64,000 bases of DNA from Azolla caroliniana (lineage: Eukaryota; Polypodiophyta): NCBI GenBank assembly GCA_043228905.1, contig JBHGNT010000005.1, forward strand, positions 20,088,001 to 20,152,000, in the 5' to 3' direction. Below the pieces are notes generated by a model that was given only the letters and a program-made list of their open reading frames with translations, had not been told where the DNA came from and searched no databases. The position numbers and the translations under genes were made by a program. Shown in pieces: positions 30,691-39,866 of this stretch (its first letter is position 1; every line of letters starts with the position of its first letter).

Positions 30691-32195
30691 GTTGAACCAG
30701 ATAATGAAAAAGTTTTCGAATACTACTTTACTTCGAAGCACATATGCCGGCTGAACATGATTCGGGAGTTCCAGGAAGACGAAGACGAATACGAGGGAGA
30801 CAGCTTACTGATCGGGAAAGTGCTACAAGAAATCGAAGAATCATCGGACAATAAAGAAAGGAGAGCCGAGCCGAAGGAAGAAACGACAAGTTCGGAAGTT
30901 CTTCTTGAACAATGGATTAATTTGGAGGGACCCGAAAAGACTAGATGGTATACCACTCCGAGTAGTCGGCACAAAGGAACAACAGAAACAAGTAATATCC
31001 AAATTTCACAAATCCGATTGTGTTGGACATCGGGGAACATGGGCAACATTTGCAAAGATCAAGCAAAAATATTGGTGGAAGAATTTGTACAAGGATGTAG
31101 CGGATTTCACCAAAAGTTGACTCCGGAGTTCAATACCAGGACGAATTACATCCAACATTCTCACCGACAATCAACTTTAAATGGATGGTCGACATCGTGG
31201 CCATGCCGACCGGGATCGGACAAAAGAAGTACTTGGTTCTATCTCAGAAGGATCTGACGAACCAAGTAGAAGGTCGGGCGCTACGGAGAAAAACATGTTT
31301 TGCAGTATGCCAATTTCTCCTGGAAGAAGTGTTATGTAGGTACAGGTGCGTAGGAGAAGTGATTGCGGATCGGGGAGAACTTGACTCTGATAAGATAGGG
31401 AATTCTTCGCTAAACATGGAGTACGGCTGACACTAACCACAACATACAACCCAAATGCAAACGGGAAGATTGAATGAGGACATAGTCCAATCGTGAAAGC
31501 ACTTGCAAAAGCGTGCGACGGGGGGGTGAAGAATTGGCCGCAAATGCTTCTGCATAGTTCCGATTGGATATATGCCAATGGAACTTATGACCAGACAAGC
31601 TCCGGTAATGCCTACGGAAACCACAATTACATGGACGGTACTACCATGGAAGGAAGAGTTGAGTCAGGAAGAACTACTAACAGTCTGGATACCATAGCTA
31701 GAAGGAAGACCGGAAGATGTAGTGGAAGTTGTGCACCGACAATAAGAAGCGAAATTTTGGAACAAACGTTGATTCGATAAAAAGCACTAACTTTGACTGC
31801 TACATATTGAAGAAGGGGATTGGGTAATAGTCTACGACAGTAGTCTGGATCATCAACACAACTCAATACAGGAATTTGCTAAAAGGTGGTTCAGACCATA
31901 CAAAGTTCGAAAAACATTCGACAACGGAACTTATTGGCTAAGTGAGCTAGATGGAACAATTCTTTGAGTGCCTATAGCGGGGAAGTGGGTGAAGATTTTC
32001 AAGAAACAAATTAACGAAGAACCCTATGTAGTCTTAGACAAACCCGACACAAAGGAGCAATCGAATAACAATCACGAAGGTGCGGAAAGTGAGTTGGCTT
32101 TAATAATCGACATAGGGGAAGAGGCAAAGGGTGCTTCAGATGAAGAAGAGTAACAAGTATTGGAAACTTCAGCACATACCGGAGGATGCGTAGGT
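30691..32195 (+). pseudogene. integrase and C-terminal tail of gypsy F
   Basis: The zinc-binding segment HKSDCVGHRGTWATFAKIKQK is near 30990-31070. The core is FKWMVDIVAMPTGIGQKKYLVL (about 31170), with a catalytic Asp and ADRGELDSD near 31365; TYNPNANGKIE near 31445 covers the catalytic Glu region and is followed by a stop. The C-terminal GTYWLSELDGT is near 31930. An acidic tail ends at about 32152. Frames change at least four times. Confidence 0.78.
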
Positions 32196-32209
32196 TAGGA
32201 GGGGGTGAG
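32196..32209 (+). other. Polypurine tract of gypsy F
   Basis: The sequence ttaggagggggtga lies directly before the LTR start TGTTGTAG. Confidence 0.7.
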
Positions 32210-32949
32210 TGTTGTAGTGTACTTTGTACACTGCGTAAAATATGTGTGGAGAACCCGATTGACTAAGTATAAAGAAATAGGAAAAGAAAAATACTAAAAT
32301 AATTACATTATATGCATAGGGCAAGACTTGAACCCTATACCTCCATGTTAATAATTTGTAGCTTTACCATTATATTAACACATCATAAGTGTTAAAAAAG
32401 TAGATATCCCACATACAAAGATTATTTCACATATATTTTTTTTAGGAAATGCTACTTTTACACGTAGAGTGCATAAAACTTTAGTTAGAAGAATACGCAT
32501 GATCGAAAATTAAGGTTCTTCATGCACATTTCACGTGCATGAACACTATTATTAGAAGAAAAAGCATGAAGTCTATAGTTCGAAAAAGCATGGGTTGCTA
32601 TATACTTAGTCACTCCTATCATTATATAAGGGTGGGGAGCAAATTGTAATGGTTGTTGATTCTTGGGTTTTTTATTACGATCTAAATATTGATTAATATA
32701 ATACTTGTGGGATTCACAAGTTTTGATCTCTTTTTTCAATCTATTCTAAATTATTTCAATTTAATACTATGATTTTAAATATTAAGTTAAACTAGTTCAC
32801 TATATTTGTGGGATTCACAAACTTCTACCTCTCTTTCTTATAATCTATTTATATATTCTTATTAACCTTAAAACTCTCCTCCTCCTAGTCCAAAACCCCA
32901 GCGATTCCCACCTAACTCACGCAACGATCCGGCGCTGAAAGGCACGACA
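32210..32949 (+). repeat. 3' LTR of gypsy F
   Basis: It starts TGTTGTAGTGTAC after the polypurine tract. The stretch CTCCTCCTAGTCCAAAACCCC near 32876 matches the end part of H's LTR (CCCTAGTCCAAGACCCC). The end is placed at GGCACGACA (about 32949), because copia C coding sense resumes at about 32953. TATA-like CATTATATAAGGG is near 32620. A tRNA-promoter-like segment lies within it on the - strand. The 5' partner is missing, so the exact end is inferred. Confidence 0.65.
32324..32378 (-). repeat. tRNA-promoter-like (SINE head-like) segment in the F LTR
   Basis: On the - strand an A-box-like GTTAATATAATGGTAAAGC (32378-32360) is followed 26 bases later by a B-box-like GGTTCAAGTCT (32334-32324). 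This order and spacing are those of an internal Pol III promoter in tRNA-derived SINEs. No cloverleaf or poly(A) end was established, so this is a candidate only. Confidence 0.35.
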
Positions 32950-32952
32950 GCA

Positions 32953-33490
32953 CACTGAATACTCAGGTACGTTAGTGGCCCTTAGGATCAGTGTAGTCAG
33001 ACCGTTGGTCAGCTACACGGATGTCGACTGGGCCGGAAATGCTGACGATCGAAGGTCAACTTCTGGATTTACGTTTTCACTTGGAAGTGTTGCGATCACC
33101 TAGAGCAGCAAGAAACAGCCAACAGTTGCACTTTTGAGCACTGAGGCCGAGTATCGAGGAGCAGCTATCGCAACGTGTGAAGCCATTTGGCTCAAGAGGC
33201 TGCTCAAGGATTTGCAGATGGAGGTGTTTGATCCGACGACGATCTATTGTGACAACTTTAGCAGTATCCAGTTGGCAAAGAATCCCATTTTCCACACCCG
33301 GATCAAGCACATTGAGGTGCATTACCATTTTGTCCGTGAGTGTGTACTCTCCGGTGAAGTCGAACTAGTATATGTTCTAACGGATCGGCAGGCGGCCGAT
33401 ATCTTCACCGAACCATTCGGCTTGGACAAGTTGAGGCAATTTTCGGGCATGTTTGGTATGTGGCGCCTCAATGTGCCGACCTTGAGGGGG
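32953..33490 (+). pseudogene. RNase H of copia C, resuming after gypsy F
   Basis: Copia sense resumes with ILRYVSG, then YTDVDWAGNADDRRSTSGF (catalytic Asp present), a stop in place of Trp near 33101, and an open frame from 33134 (LLSTEAEYRGAAIATCEAIWL, YCDNFSSIQLAKNP, HIEVHYHFVRECVLSGEV). A purine tract cttgagggggagg follows at 33481-33493, but the true LTR starts 700 bp later. The RT core between this and 17242 is lost. Confidence 0.85.
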
Positions 33491-34189
33491 AGGAATGAAA
33501 CGGGGAGAGATGGTCGAGCCGGAATAGAAGACGTTAGGGAAGCCGAAGCAGATACCAAACTCAATTTCGGTCCAACAGAAGAAGTTGGAGTGTTCGGGTC
33601 GGCTAAAGAAGCCGAGGATGGATGGACATATGCAGATAGGACAGACAAGTGGAGGCTTATCAGACGTAGGGCGAGCGACCATAAGGGAAAGCTGTAGCCC
33701 AAGCCAACCGAAAAGGTGAAGGTAAAGCCAAGATGCCTAAGAAGACCAAGACACGAACGTCATCTGATTTCGTGAAGGGTTTGAAGATCGGAGAAGACTT
33801 GGAGATAGCCAGCTCAAACGAAGAAGAGAACGAGTCGGAGACAACCGATTCGGCCGAAAATCGAAGTGAACTGGAAGCTCCTGATTCAATCAAAATGTTC
33901 GATTCAGAGGAGCCAAATCGATTGGTCAAGTGGTCGAAAGCACAATGGAAGTCGACATCGAATGGAGGAGTCGACGGGTCGAGAAGCGCCAGAATCACGA
34001 CAACAACGAAACTTACTTGGAACAAAGGAGCAAACAAACCGACCAAGAAGGCCGAGGTGCACACAAGCGGATGGGTTGTGGGAAGAGGAACCGAACCAGA
34101 GGAGGAGCGTTAGCTAGGTGGGAAGACGCCAGGAGGAGCCGGAGAAGAGGACCGGCGGACACAGACACAACGATCCGACCTCAAGTTGA
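33491..34189 (+). other. Extra 3' region of copia C with charged reading frames
   Basis: About 700 bp lie between the purine tract after RNase H and the second one at the LTR. The frame from 33134 stays open through it to 33697. A second frame, 33733-34113 (126 codons, MPKKTKTRTSSDFVKGLKIG, then a Glu/Ser-rich acidic stretch), follows. No domain is recognised. Some copia lineages (Sireviruses) have an extra or env-like ORF here, but no membrane segment was seen, so that assignment is not made. Confidence 0.5.
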
Positions 34190-34202
34190 GCTTGAGGGGG
34201 AG
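34190..34202 (+). other. LTR-adjacent polypurine tract of copia C
   Basis: The sequence ttgagggggag lies immediately before LTR start TGTTGAG. Confidence 0.8.
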
Positions 34203-34671
34203 TGTTGAGCGGACAAGCTCAACCGAATTCGGATCGGCTGAATAAGCCAGAGCCGGATTGGTATCCGGCTCGTATCCGAATCAAGGAGTCGGATCGGTAT
34301 CCGAAAATTGGAGAACCAAACCGTACTCCGGAATAGTGTGAACCGGTAGGCCATTAGAGCCCTATGGTCTAAGACTAGTACGTAGGCATATTCCTTAGAA
34401 TTAGTGTAGAGGCTCATTTATGAGCATCCAAGTATTTATAGTACTTGTTTTAGTCCATGTAAGGACTTGCATAAAAAGTGTTCTTTAGGAAATCGTATGT
34501 ACAGAGTGTTATTATTTTGAAATTAAGTTTGGTTCTGCTCTCTCTCTCTCTATGTGTCTCTCCTGCGTATGTGTGTTAAGGATTCCATTAAACCTTCATC
34601 TCTACTTTCTGTGGTCTGTTGCTATCCGGAGAAGCCGGTTATCTTAGCTTCCGCACGCTATCATTTTTACA
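34203..34671 (+). repeat. 3' LTR of copia C
   Basis: 469 bp, TGTTGAG...TTTTTACA, partner of 13871-14301, with substitutions and indels including a longer CT-rich tract near 34540. AAACA follows, compared with GAACA before the 5' LTR. Confidence 0.85.
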
Positions 34672-35266
34672 AAACATCACCAACAACGGCGACAAAGGAT
34701 TAGACAACTGAACCCGAACAAACAAGGGAGGTCACAGAGTTTATCTGCAATAGCACCACCGGCAACAACAAAACGGCTCAACCGGAGCTGAACATTTTGC
34801 ACATTTTTACGACGTGTGGTCGGCAAATTGGTTTTCCTATGGGTTCAACCATGCAAGGCACTGTCCCATAGGCATGTCGTGTGTTGGCCAAGCAGGACGG
34901 CCAAGGTGTGAAAGGGCGATGTAACATATGTAAATGATTCAATAGAGTAGTCGTGGTTTACATTCTTGTCATAACCGTCCATACTCCCTATAAAAAGGGG
35001 CATGCAGTCGTGTAAAAAGTTATCGATTGTATTTAGTTAGTTGTCATAATAGAAATCGGTTGTAGCCGACTCGGATCTTGTATTCAAGCACATACTACAA
35101 TCTGATCAAGTATCGTTTTGTGTGAGTGTACCTTTACATCCATTTTTGTAGAGTTGCATTGTTCGTCGTGCAACCAATTAGTATTCCCTAGGCTCGTGCA
35201 ACCTTGATTCTAATACTTAGGGAGTTACAAGTATCTAGCCCCATGTTACACCAGGATGGTATAACA
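34672..35266 (+). repeat. 3' end and 3' LTR of gypsy D
   Basis: From about 34965 the sequence matches 10086-10466 (CTCCCTATAAAAAGGGGC, GTAGAGTTGCA, end GGTATAACA). 34677-34964 is the rest of D's 3' region plus the unresolved upstream part of the LTR, whose start cannot be placed because the 5' copy is truncated. Confidence 0.62.
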
Positions 35267-35859
35267 CCCTTAAGCAACGGAAAACAATTTTCATATCTTC
35301 TTAGCCTTAGTAAGGCTAAATGTGTAACTCCCGCTATCCTGAAGCAATTGTTTCATGATATAAAAACAAACTCACCAACAGTTCGACACATCAAGCACAA
35401 GCTACACCACACCGTTCCCACAAACATGATATGATCATTTCCTAAAGCTTGTGTAATAAATGTGAGACCTTTTTTACATTCTCAACCCTTTTCATTCTTG
35501 ATCTACTACAATATTATGAAATTTACCTAGAAACAATTGTGTGACTAAAGTGTATAGCAACAATCTAACTAGACATGCTTGGCTAATGAATCTTAGAATC
35601 AGAATGGGTTAGGTTAATTTTCCATTACGCATTGTATGTGAAACCAAACCCTCCCTCAATTACATTCCTGTCTTCATAACTCATTTGCTTGGTCCGACTA
35701 TTGAAATACTCCACAATCTTTCTCTCTATAATTTTAATTTCATTTTTTCCATTCTCAGTGATGTTCAGATCTACAATACAACCAATACCTCCATTGAGTT
35801 TAGTTGAAATGACTAGGATTCATGAGGGTTATTGATTAACATTCTACTTCACTTTCTAG
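35267..35859. other. AT-rich non-coding stretch
   Basis: No gene, RNA or repeat structure was recognised here. Only short frames are present. Confidence 0.5.
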
Positions 35860-36030
35860 TGAAAAATCATGATAAGCTAATTAAATTTGGCTGGAGACAT
35901 CAACCTCTAATACATTGGCACCAACGAGCAGGCAGCCAATACTTTCAGAATGGCACTAGGTCTTGACAAATTGCAACAATTCTCAGTGGATCTAAGCTTT
36001 AGACTACTCAATATGCTAATCTTGAGGAGG
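35860..36030 (+). pseudogene. RNase H C-terminal scrap of a copia element (L)
   Basis: The frame reads YIGTNEQAANTFRMALGLDKL then QQFS, the standard end of copia pol, followed by a purine tract (cttgaggaggaatac at 36019). It is a decayed 3' end with nothing of the upstream pol preserved. As in copia C, a second purine tract lies further on (36522), directly before an LTR. Confidence 0.72.
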
Positions 36031-36537
36031 AATACATGTACAAAGATGAGTTCCAAGACCAAGATCTTGAAGGATTACATCGAGAATCAAGCAGAAAATG
36101 AAGAGTGAGGTCGACATCTATAGAGCAAGCCCGATACATTTTATCCAACTTAGCATGACAAGTTGGAGGAAAACTTTTCAATAGCTCGTAGTTTTAAGGC
36201 AAAAAAGATAAACTTGACCATGAATAAGCAACAATGATGAAAACAAAGAACAAGGGAGATAGGGTAAGACGAACACAGGATCAACACTCAGAACAAAAGT
36301 TGAGTTCTAGATAAGCTTGGCGAAAAACCTCAATACCTCAAAAAACCAAGCTTAACCTCGATACCTCAAAAACGTAGTTTTTAGATCAACAAGACCAGCC
36401 TTGCTTGATCAAGATAAAGTATATTGGAGCAATGTGAAGACCACAATCCAACTATTCGAGCAACTTCAGCCAAGTCTACAACTACACCAAGACAACCAGG
36501 CTTAAGAGGACATATAATAGACCTTGAGGGGGTGGGG

Positions 36538-36918
36538 TGTATTGAGAATCAAAAAGTGTGTTAGCACACTTCATTGTAATTCATGTGAACTATCTAGCTA
36601 CACAAAAAACTACATTGCGACATCTAGCAAGTTGTATGTCAAGTGTAAATGTGATCAAAGAATATTAGATATTCTAATGACAAAATCGTACTCGAGTGGT
36701 TGTCTACAACTAGACTCCACCAACCACATTTAATATGGTAGTCCCTTAACTTGTATATAAAGCCCACTTGGCTCATTATGTTCAATTGATGAGTTTTAGT
36801 TGATTAATATAGCTTTCTTTTCAAAGCATAAGCTACCATCGCGCCTCGTGTGTATTTTTTATTTTTGGTTGTTTTGTCTGATTTCTTGTCTTGCTCACAC
36901 ACCCATACATTCTTTACA
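36538..36918 (+). repeat. LTR of copia remnant L
   Basis: It starts TGTATTGAGAATC directly after ccttgagggggtgggg (36522-36537) and is taken to end at TTCTTTACA (36918), the same end as the copia B LTR. TATA-like TTGTATATAAAGCCC is at about 36750. There is no second copy to confirm the ends. 36031-36521 is L's 3' region without a clear frame. Confidence 0.6.
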
Positions 36919-37347
36919 AGTATTTATTTCACCATAAAGGGCTAATTTGTGTTCCTTTTGGAAGACTTGGCAAGAACTTGGCCTTTCCTATCAAACTTGG
37001 CACATAGCTCTTTAAAATAAGTGTCACCCGATGGAATGGCAATCAATCCAATGGCACACGATATGAAACCACCCCCAACGTGAGGAAATTGTCTATTTCG
37101 TTATTTTTAAATAAGAACAAAGTACATGTTTTGAACCACCACCGTCACGTCTTTGAACGAAGTAAATACCACGAGAATAATCATATATTCTTATAGATCC
37201 AATCAATTTAACCATTGTATGTAAGTTAAAGCATGAGGGTTAAGTGGCAACATACTCTTAACCCTTAGTACATATGAGACCCTATATAAAGGGCATCCAA
37301 TCTTATGAGAAAAAAAGGGAAGAGAAAAACATCAACTATCTTATGAT

Positions 37348-37368
37348 GGGGGAGGGGGGGGGGGGGGA
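37348..37368. repeat. Poly-G run
   Basis: About 20 nearly uninterrupted G bases with one A inside. It is prone to sequencing and assembly error. Confidence 0.8.
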
Positions 37369-37742
37369 GCGGAGAATACAAGAGCTTTGTGGCTCACAAA
37401 TTCCATCATGTATGAGTCATTATTTAACTAATAGTGTCAAATTTTTTATTTGAGTATGTGTAATGTAGAGATTAGATGTTTAATTTATATTTTAAAAAAA
37501 TTCAATATCTTATGGTTTGTTGGTAGAACTTGCATAATCTATCTCGAAGTTCATAAGTTCAAGACCTAACTTGACAAGCACAATCATTATGAACCATCTT
37601 TTTGCTCCTCTCACCACTCGTAGACAGAGACCTAGTGTTTGTCTACGCAAGTATGTCATGCACTTCGTGAAAATGTTGACAAGTGGGTAATGGGTGGTTC
37701 CCTCAAGCCCACACGAAAGAGATTTTCTATTGGTTCTAAGAG

Positions 37743-38042
37743 GAGCTCTTTCTATAGGTTCTAAGAAGACATGAACATCTTCACTTGTGGAGAGCCTTTA
37801 CAATAACTTCTTTCGCATCAATCATACAAGTTGAACTCGCAAACTGTTTCACAAGGGAACTTTAGTAAGATGAATATATATTCATCATTGGTCGAGCTCT
37901 TTCTATAGGTTCTAAGAAGAGAAGAACATCTTCACTTGTGGAGAGCCTTTTCAATAACTTCTTTCGCATTGATCGTACAAGATGAACTCACTAATTGTTT
38001 CACAAGGGAACTTTAGGAAAATGAATATATTCGTCATTGATC
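37743..38042. repeat. Tandem duplication, two units of about 150 bp
   Basis: Units 37743-37893 and 37894-38042 both start gagctctttctataggttc and continue through tcttcacttgtggagagcc and tttcacaagggaacttta, with scattered differences. A partial third copy of the start lies just upstream at about 37718. Confidence 0.85.
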
Positions 38043-38610
38043 ATCTTCTTTGTTTGTATCAACTTTAGCACGTTATGAACCCTTGACCTTTTATTCCCAG
38101 TGGCTAACTCTTCAATTCGATCTTTCTCTTTTTCTTCCAATCATTAGAATCTCGAGGAAAACTTGCCTTTTTTCCCTTTTCTCCCTTGTCACATGCCATA
38201 TGACAACAAAGTCATCCTAAAAACATAGACATAAATGTATGTTGATGTGTTCACAGTTATTGTTTACTTCCTTACTTATGCATAGTTGCGCATCTTTTTC
38301 CCTTGTATTTGGTTACCCTTCAATTTGTTTTTTCACCTTACCTTTTGGTGATCATTTCGACCAGAATCTCGAGCCAACACTACCTATTTCGTGCTTTTCT
38401 CCCCTCACACATGCCACATAACAACAAAGTCATCCTAAAAACATAAACATATTCTTGGCTATTTTCAATGGACCAAACTTCAAACATTGTTTGAACGCAA
38501 GTATGAATAGAAATTGAAAACAATTCCATTGCTACTTCTATAGTGACTGGCATCATCACATGATCAATCTTTCTCATAAAACTTCTGATCATCGTAAATA
38601 CAAACATGTT

Positions 38611-38806
38611 GTCATCATAAAAGTGGGCATATGCTTCATTGTTGTGTATCGTCCAAACCTTCAAAGCATTGACCAAAACAAAATGAGAAAAGATGAGACA
38701 AACATTCCTGAGATCATAAAAGCAGGCATATTCTTCATTGTTGTGTATCATCCAAACCTATGAAGCATTGATCAAAACAAAATGAGAAAAGATGAGACAA
38801 CGATTA
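38611..38806. repeat. Tandem duplication, two units of about 98 bp
   Basis: Units 38611-38709 and 38710-38806 share the words cattgttgtgtat, ccaaacc and aaaacaaaatgagaaaag. A separate related pair (cacatgcca, acaacaaagtcatcc) lies at 38190 and 38406. Confidence 0.85.
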
Positions 38807-39423
38807 TACAACGTTCCTCAAACGATCAAATCAATCTTACTTCATCAATATTATACATATCCATGACATGCAAATGGTGCATGTGATTGGCATGGGATGG
38901 CATCGATCGCAAATACAAAGCATGTATTATTGGCAAAGAAAGGGAACAGAAGGAAGGCACACGAAAGGGGCGCGGAGCATGGCAGCATGATGGAAGTAGA
39001 TACGTGACCAGGGTAAAACAAGCACGGAGGCATCGGTTGAAGGCCGGAACGGGATATCGTGTGAAGTGAGGAGGCATTTCTACATTGTGTGTATGATAAG
39101 AGGGTGTGAGTGCGAGAAAAGGATTCAAGAGATTGGCCGAAGGCCCTGACTGAGCCTAGGGCCTTGGACCTAGGATCCTGAGCCTCCTGGGGGCTTGAGT
39201 TTGGCCCTCCTGAGACTTGAGTTTGGGCCCTGAGTCTGGGCCCTGGGCCTGGGGCCTGGGATTGGAAGTTTTCAGGAGAGTCATGAGGTGTGTAGAATGT
39301 GGGTGTTTTTGTGAGGAGAAGGAGAAGTGATCATTTTGATGAGGACAACCATGTGAAAGAAGAGAAAGAAAGAGTCAAATGAAAAAAGCAGGAAACAGAG
39401 TAATGGGGTCTCTCTACCAAACA

Positions 39424-39470
39424 ATAAGAAGAAGAAGAAGAAGAAGAAGAAGAAAGAAAGAAAGAAAGAA
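39424..39470. repeat. (GAA)n(GAAA)n microsatellite
   Basis: About nine aga/gaa triplets are followed by four gaaa units, roughly 350 bp upstream of the MoCo-sulfurase-like start codon. Confidence 0.9.
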
Positions 39471-39585
39471 AACAGAGTAGACCATCTGATGTTGATGATG
39501 ATGATGATGGGTAAGGCTCTGCTTTTCCTTTGATTAATCCTATCGAAGCTTTGGTGGTTCCCCCCTCCCCTCCCATGTTGTAAAT

Positions 39586-39866
39586 CTCAGTAAACCCCAT
39601 TTGAGATATTACTGTTTTTCTTTTTCATTATGAGATTTATGCATAGCTTTCATGGCTATGGATGAGGACACAATGTAAGCTATAATTCAGGAAATCATTA
39701 TTGAGATCACTGATTTGAAAGGATGCTCCGGAGTTTTTTGTCTTGTTTTCCGTTTACTATGTATATGATGTAACTCAGAAACCCTAATTGAGATCACTGT
39801 TTCGTCTGAGATTCATAGCTTTCATGGCTATGGAAGAGGCTTTCTCGGAGTTTTTGTCTTGTTACC
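39586..39866 (+). repeat. Decayed duplicate of the start of the MoCo-sulfurase-like gene
   Basis: 39586-39760 and 39774-39866 share, in order, ctcag-aaaccc, ttgagat, actgttt, catagctttcatggctatgg, gga(g/gag)tttttgtcttgtt. The upstream copy keeps an ATG in the same context but its frame ends soon, so the downstream copy is the gene start. Confidence 0.6.

Larger units (their letters stand above)
17243..32949 (+). mobile_element. Gypsy element F, split by G and H, 5' end lost
   Basis: gag (17243-18270) and the pre-protease region (to 18821) are separated by two inserted elements from protease, RT, RNase H and integrase (28909-32150), a polypurine tract (32196-32209) and one LTR (32210-32949). 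The 5' LTR and leader are missing where F joins copia C, so insertion was followed by deletion. Removing G and H restores one frame from the pre-protease region into the protease. Many stops remain in pol; F is not functional. Confidence 0.82.
13871..34671 (+). mobile_element. Copia element C, split by gypsy F
   Basis: The two LTRs (13871-14301 and 34203-34671) share start TGTTGAG and end TTTTTACA and enclose copia gag, protease, integrase and the RT start (14404-17242), then RNase H and a 3' extra region (32953-34190). The flanks are GAACA (13866-13870) and AAACA (34672-34676), a target duplication with one mismatch. Gypsy F occupies 17243-32949, and about 750 bp of C's RT is missing at the insertion. 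Stops in every domain and LTR indels show C is old. Confidence 0.85.
10086..35266 (+). mobile_element. Gypsy element D, outermost host of the nest
   Basis: Similar LTR segments at 10086-10466 and about 34965-35266 share a TATA region (CCTATAAAAA), CTTGTATT-like segments and the ending TATAACA. Between them are a gag zinc-knuckle remnant (10640-10800), an integrase C-terminal remnant (11615-11845) and a long 3' region (11900-13870). Copia C is inserted at 13871-34671. The 5' LTR is truncated on its left by gypsy E. Most of D's pol is missing, and frames are decayed, so D is old. Confidence 0.68.
36919..39773. other. AT-rich intergenic DNA with low-complexity and local duplications
   Basis: No gene was found. 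It holds an A-box/B-box-like pair (37521-37566), a TATA-like CCTATATAAAGGGC near 37272 that may belong to an old LTR, a G-run (37348-37368), tandem duplications (37743-38042 and 38611-38806), a CCCTGGGCCT-rich stretch (39140-39260) and GAA/GAAA microsatellites (39424-39470). Short open frames here are not supported as genes. Confidence 0.5.

Noticed and set aside
39788-39823. Extension of the MoCo-sulfurase-like protein upstream of 39824
   Set aside because: The in-frame codon at 39788 is TTG, not ATG; the first ATG is at 39824.
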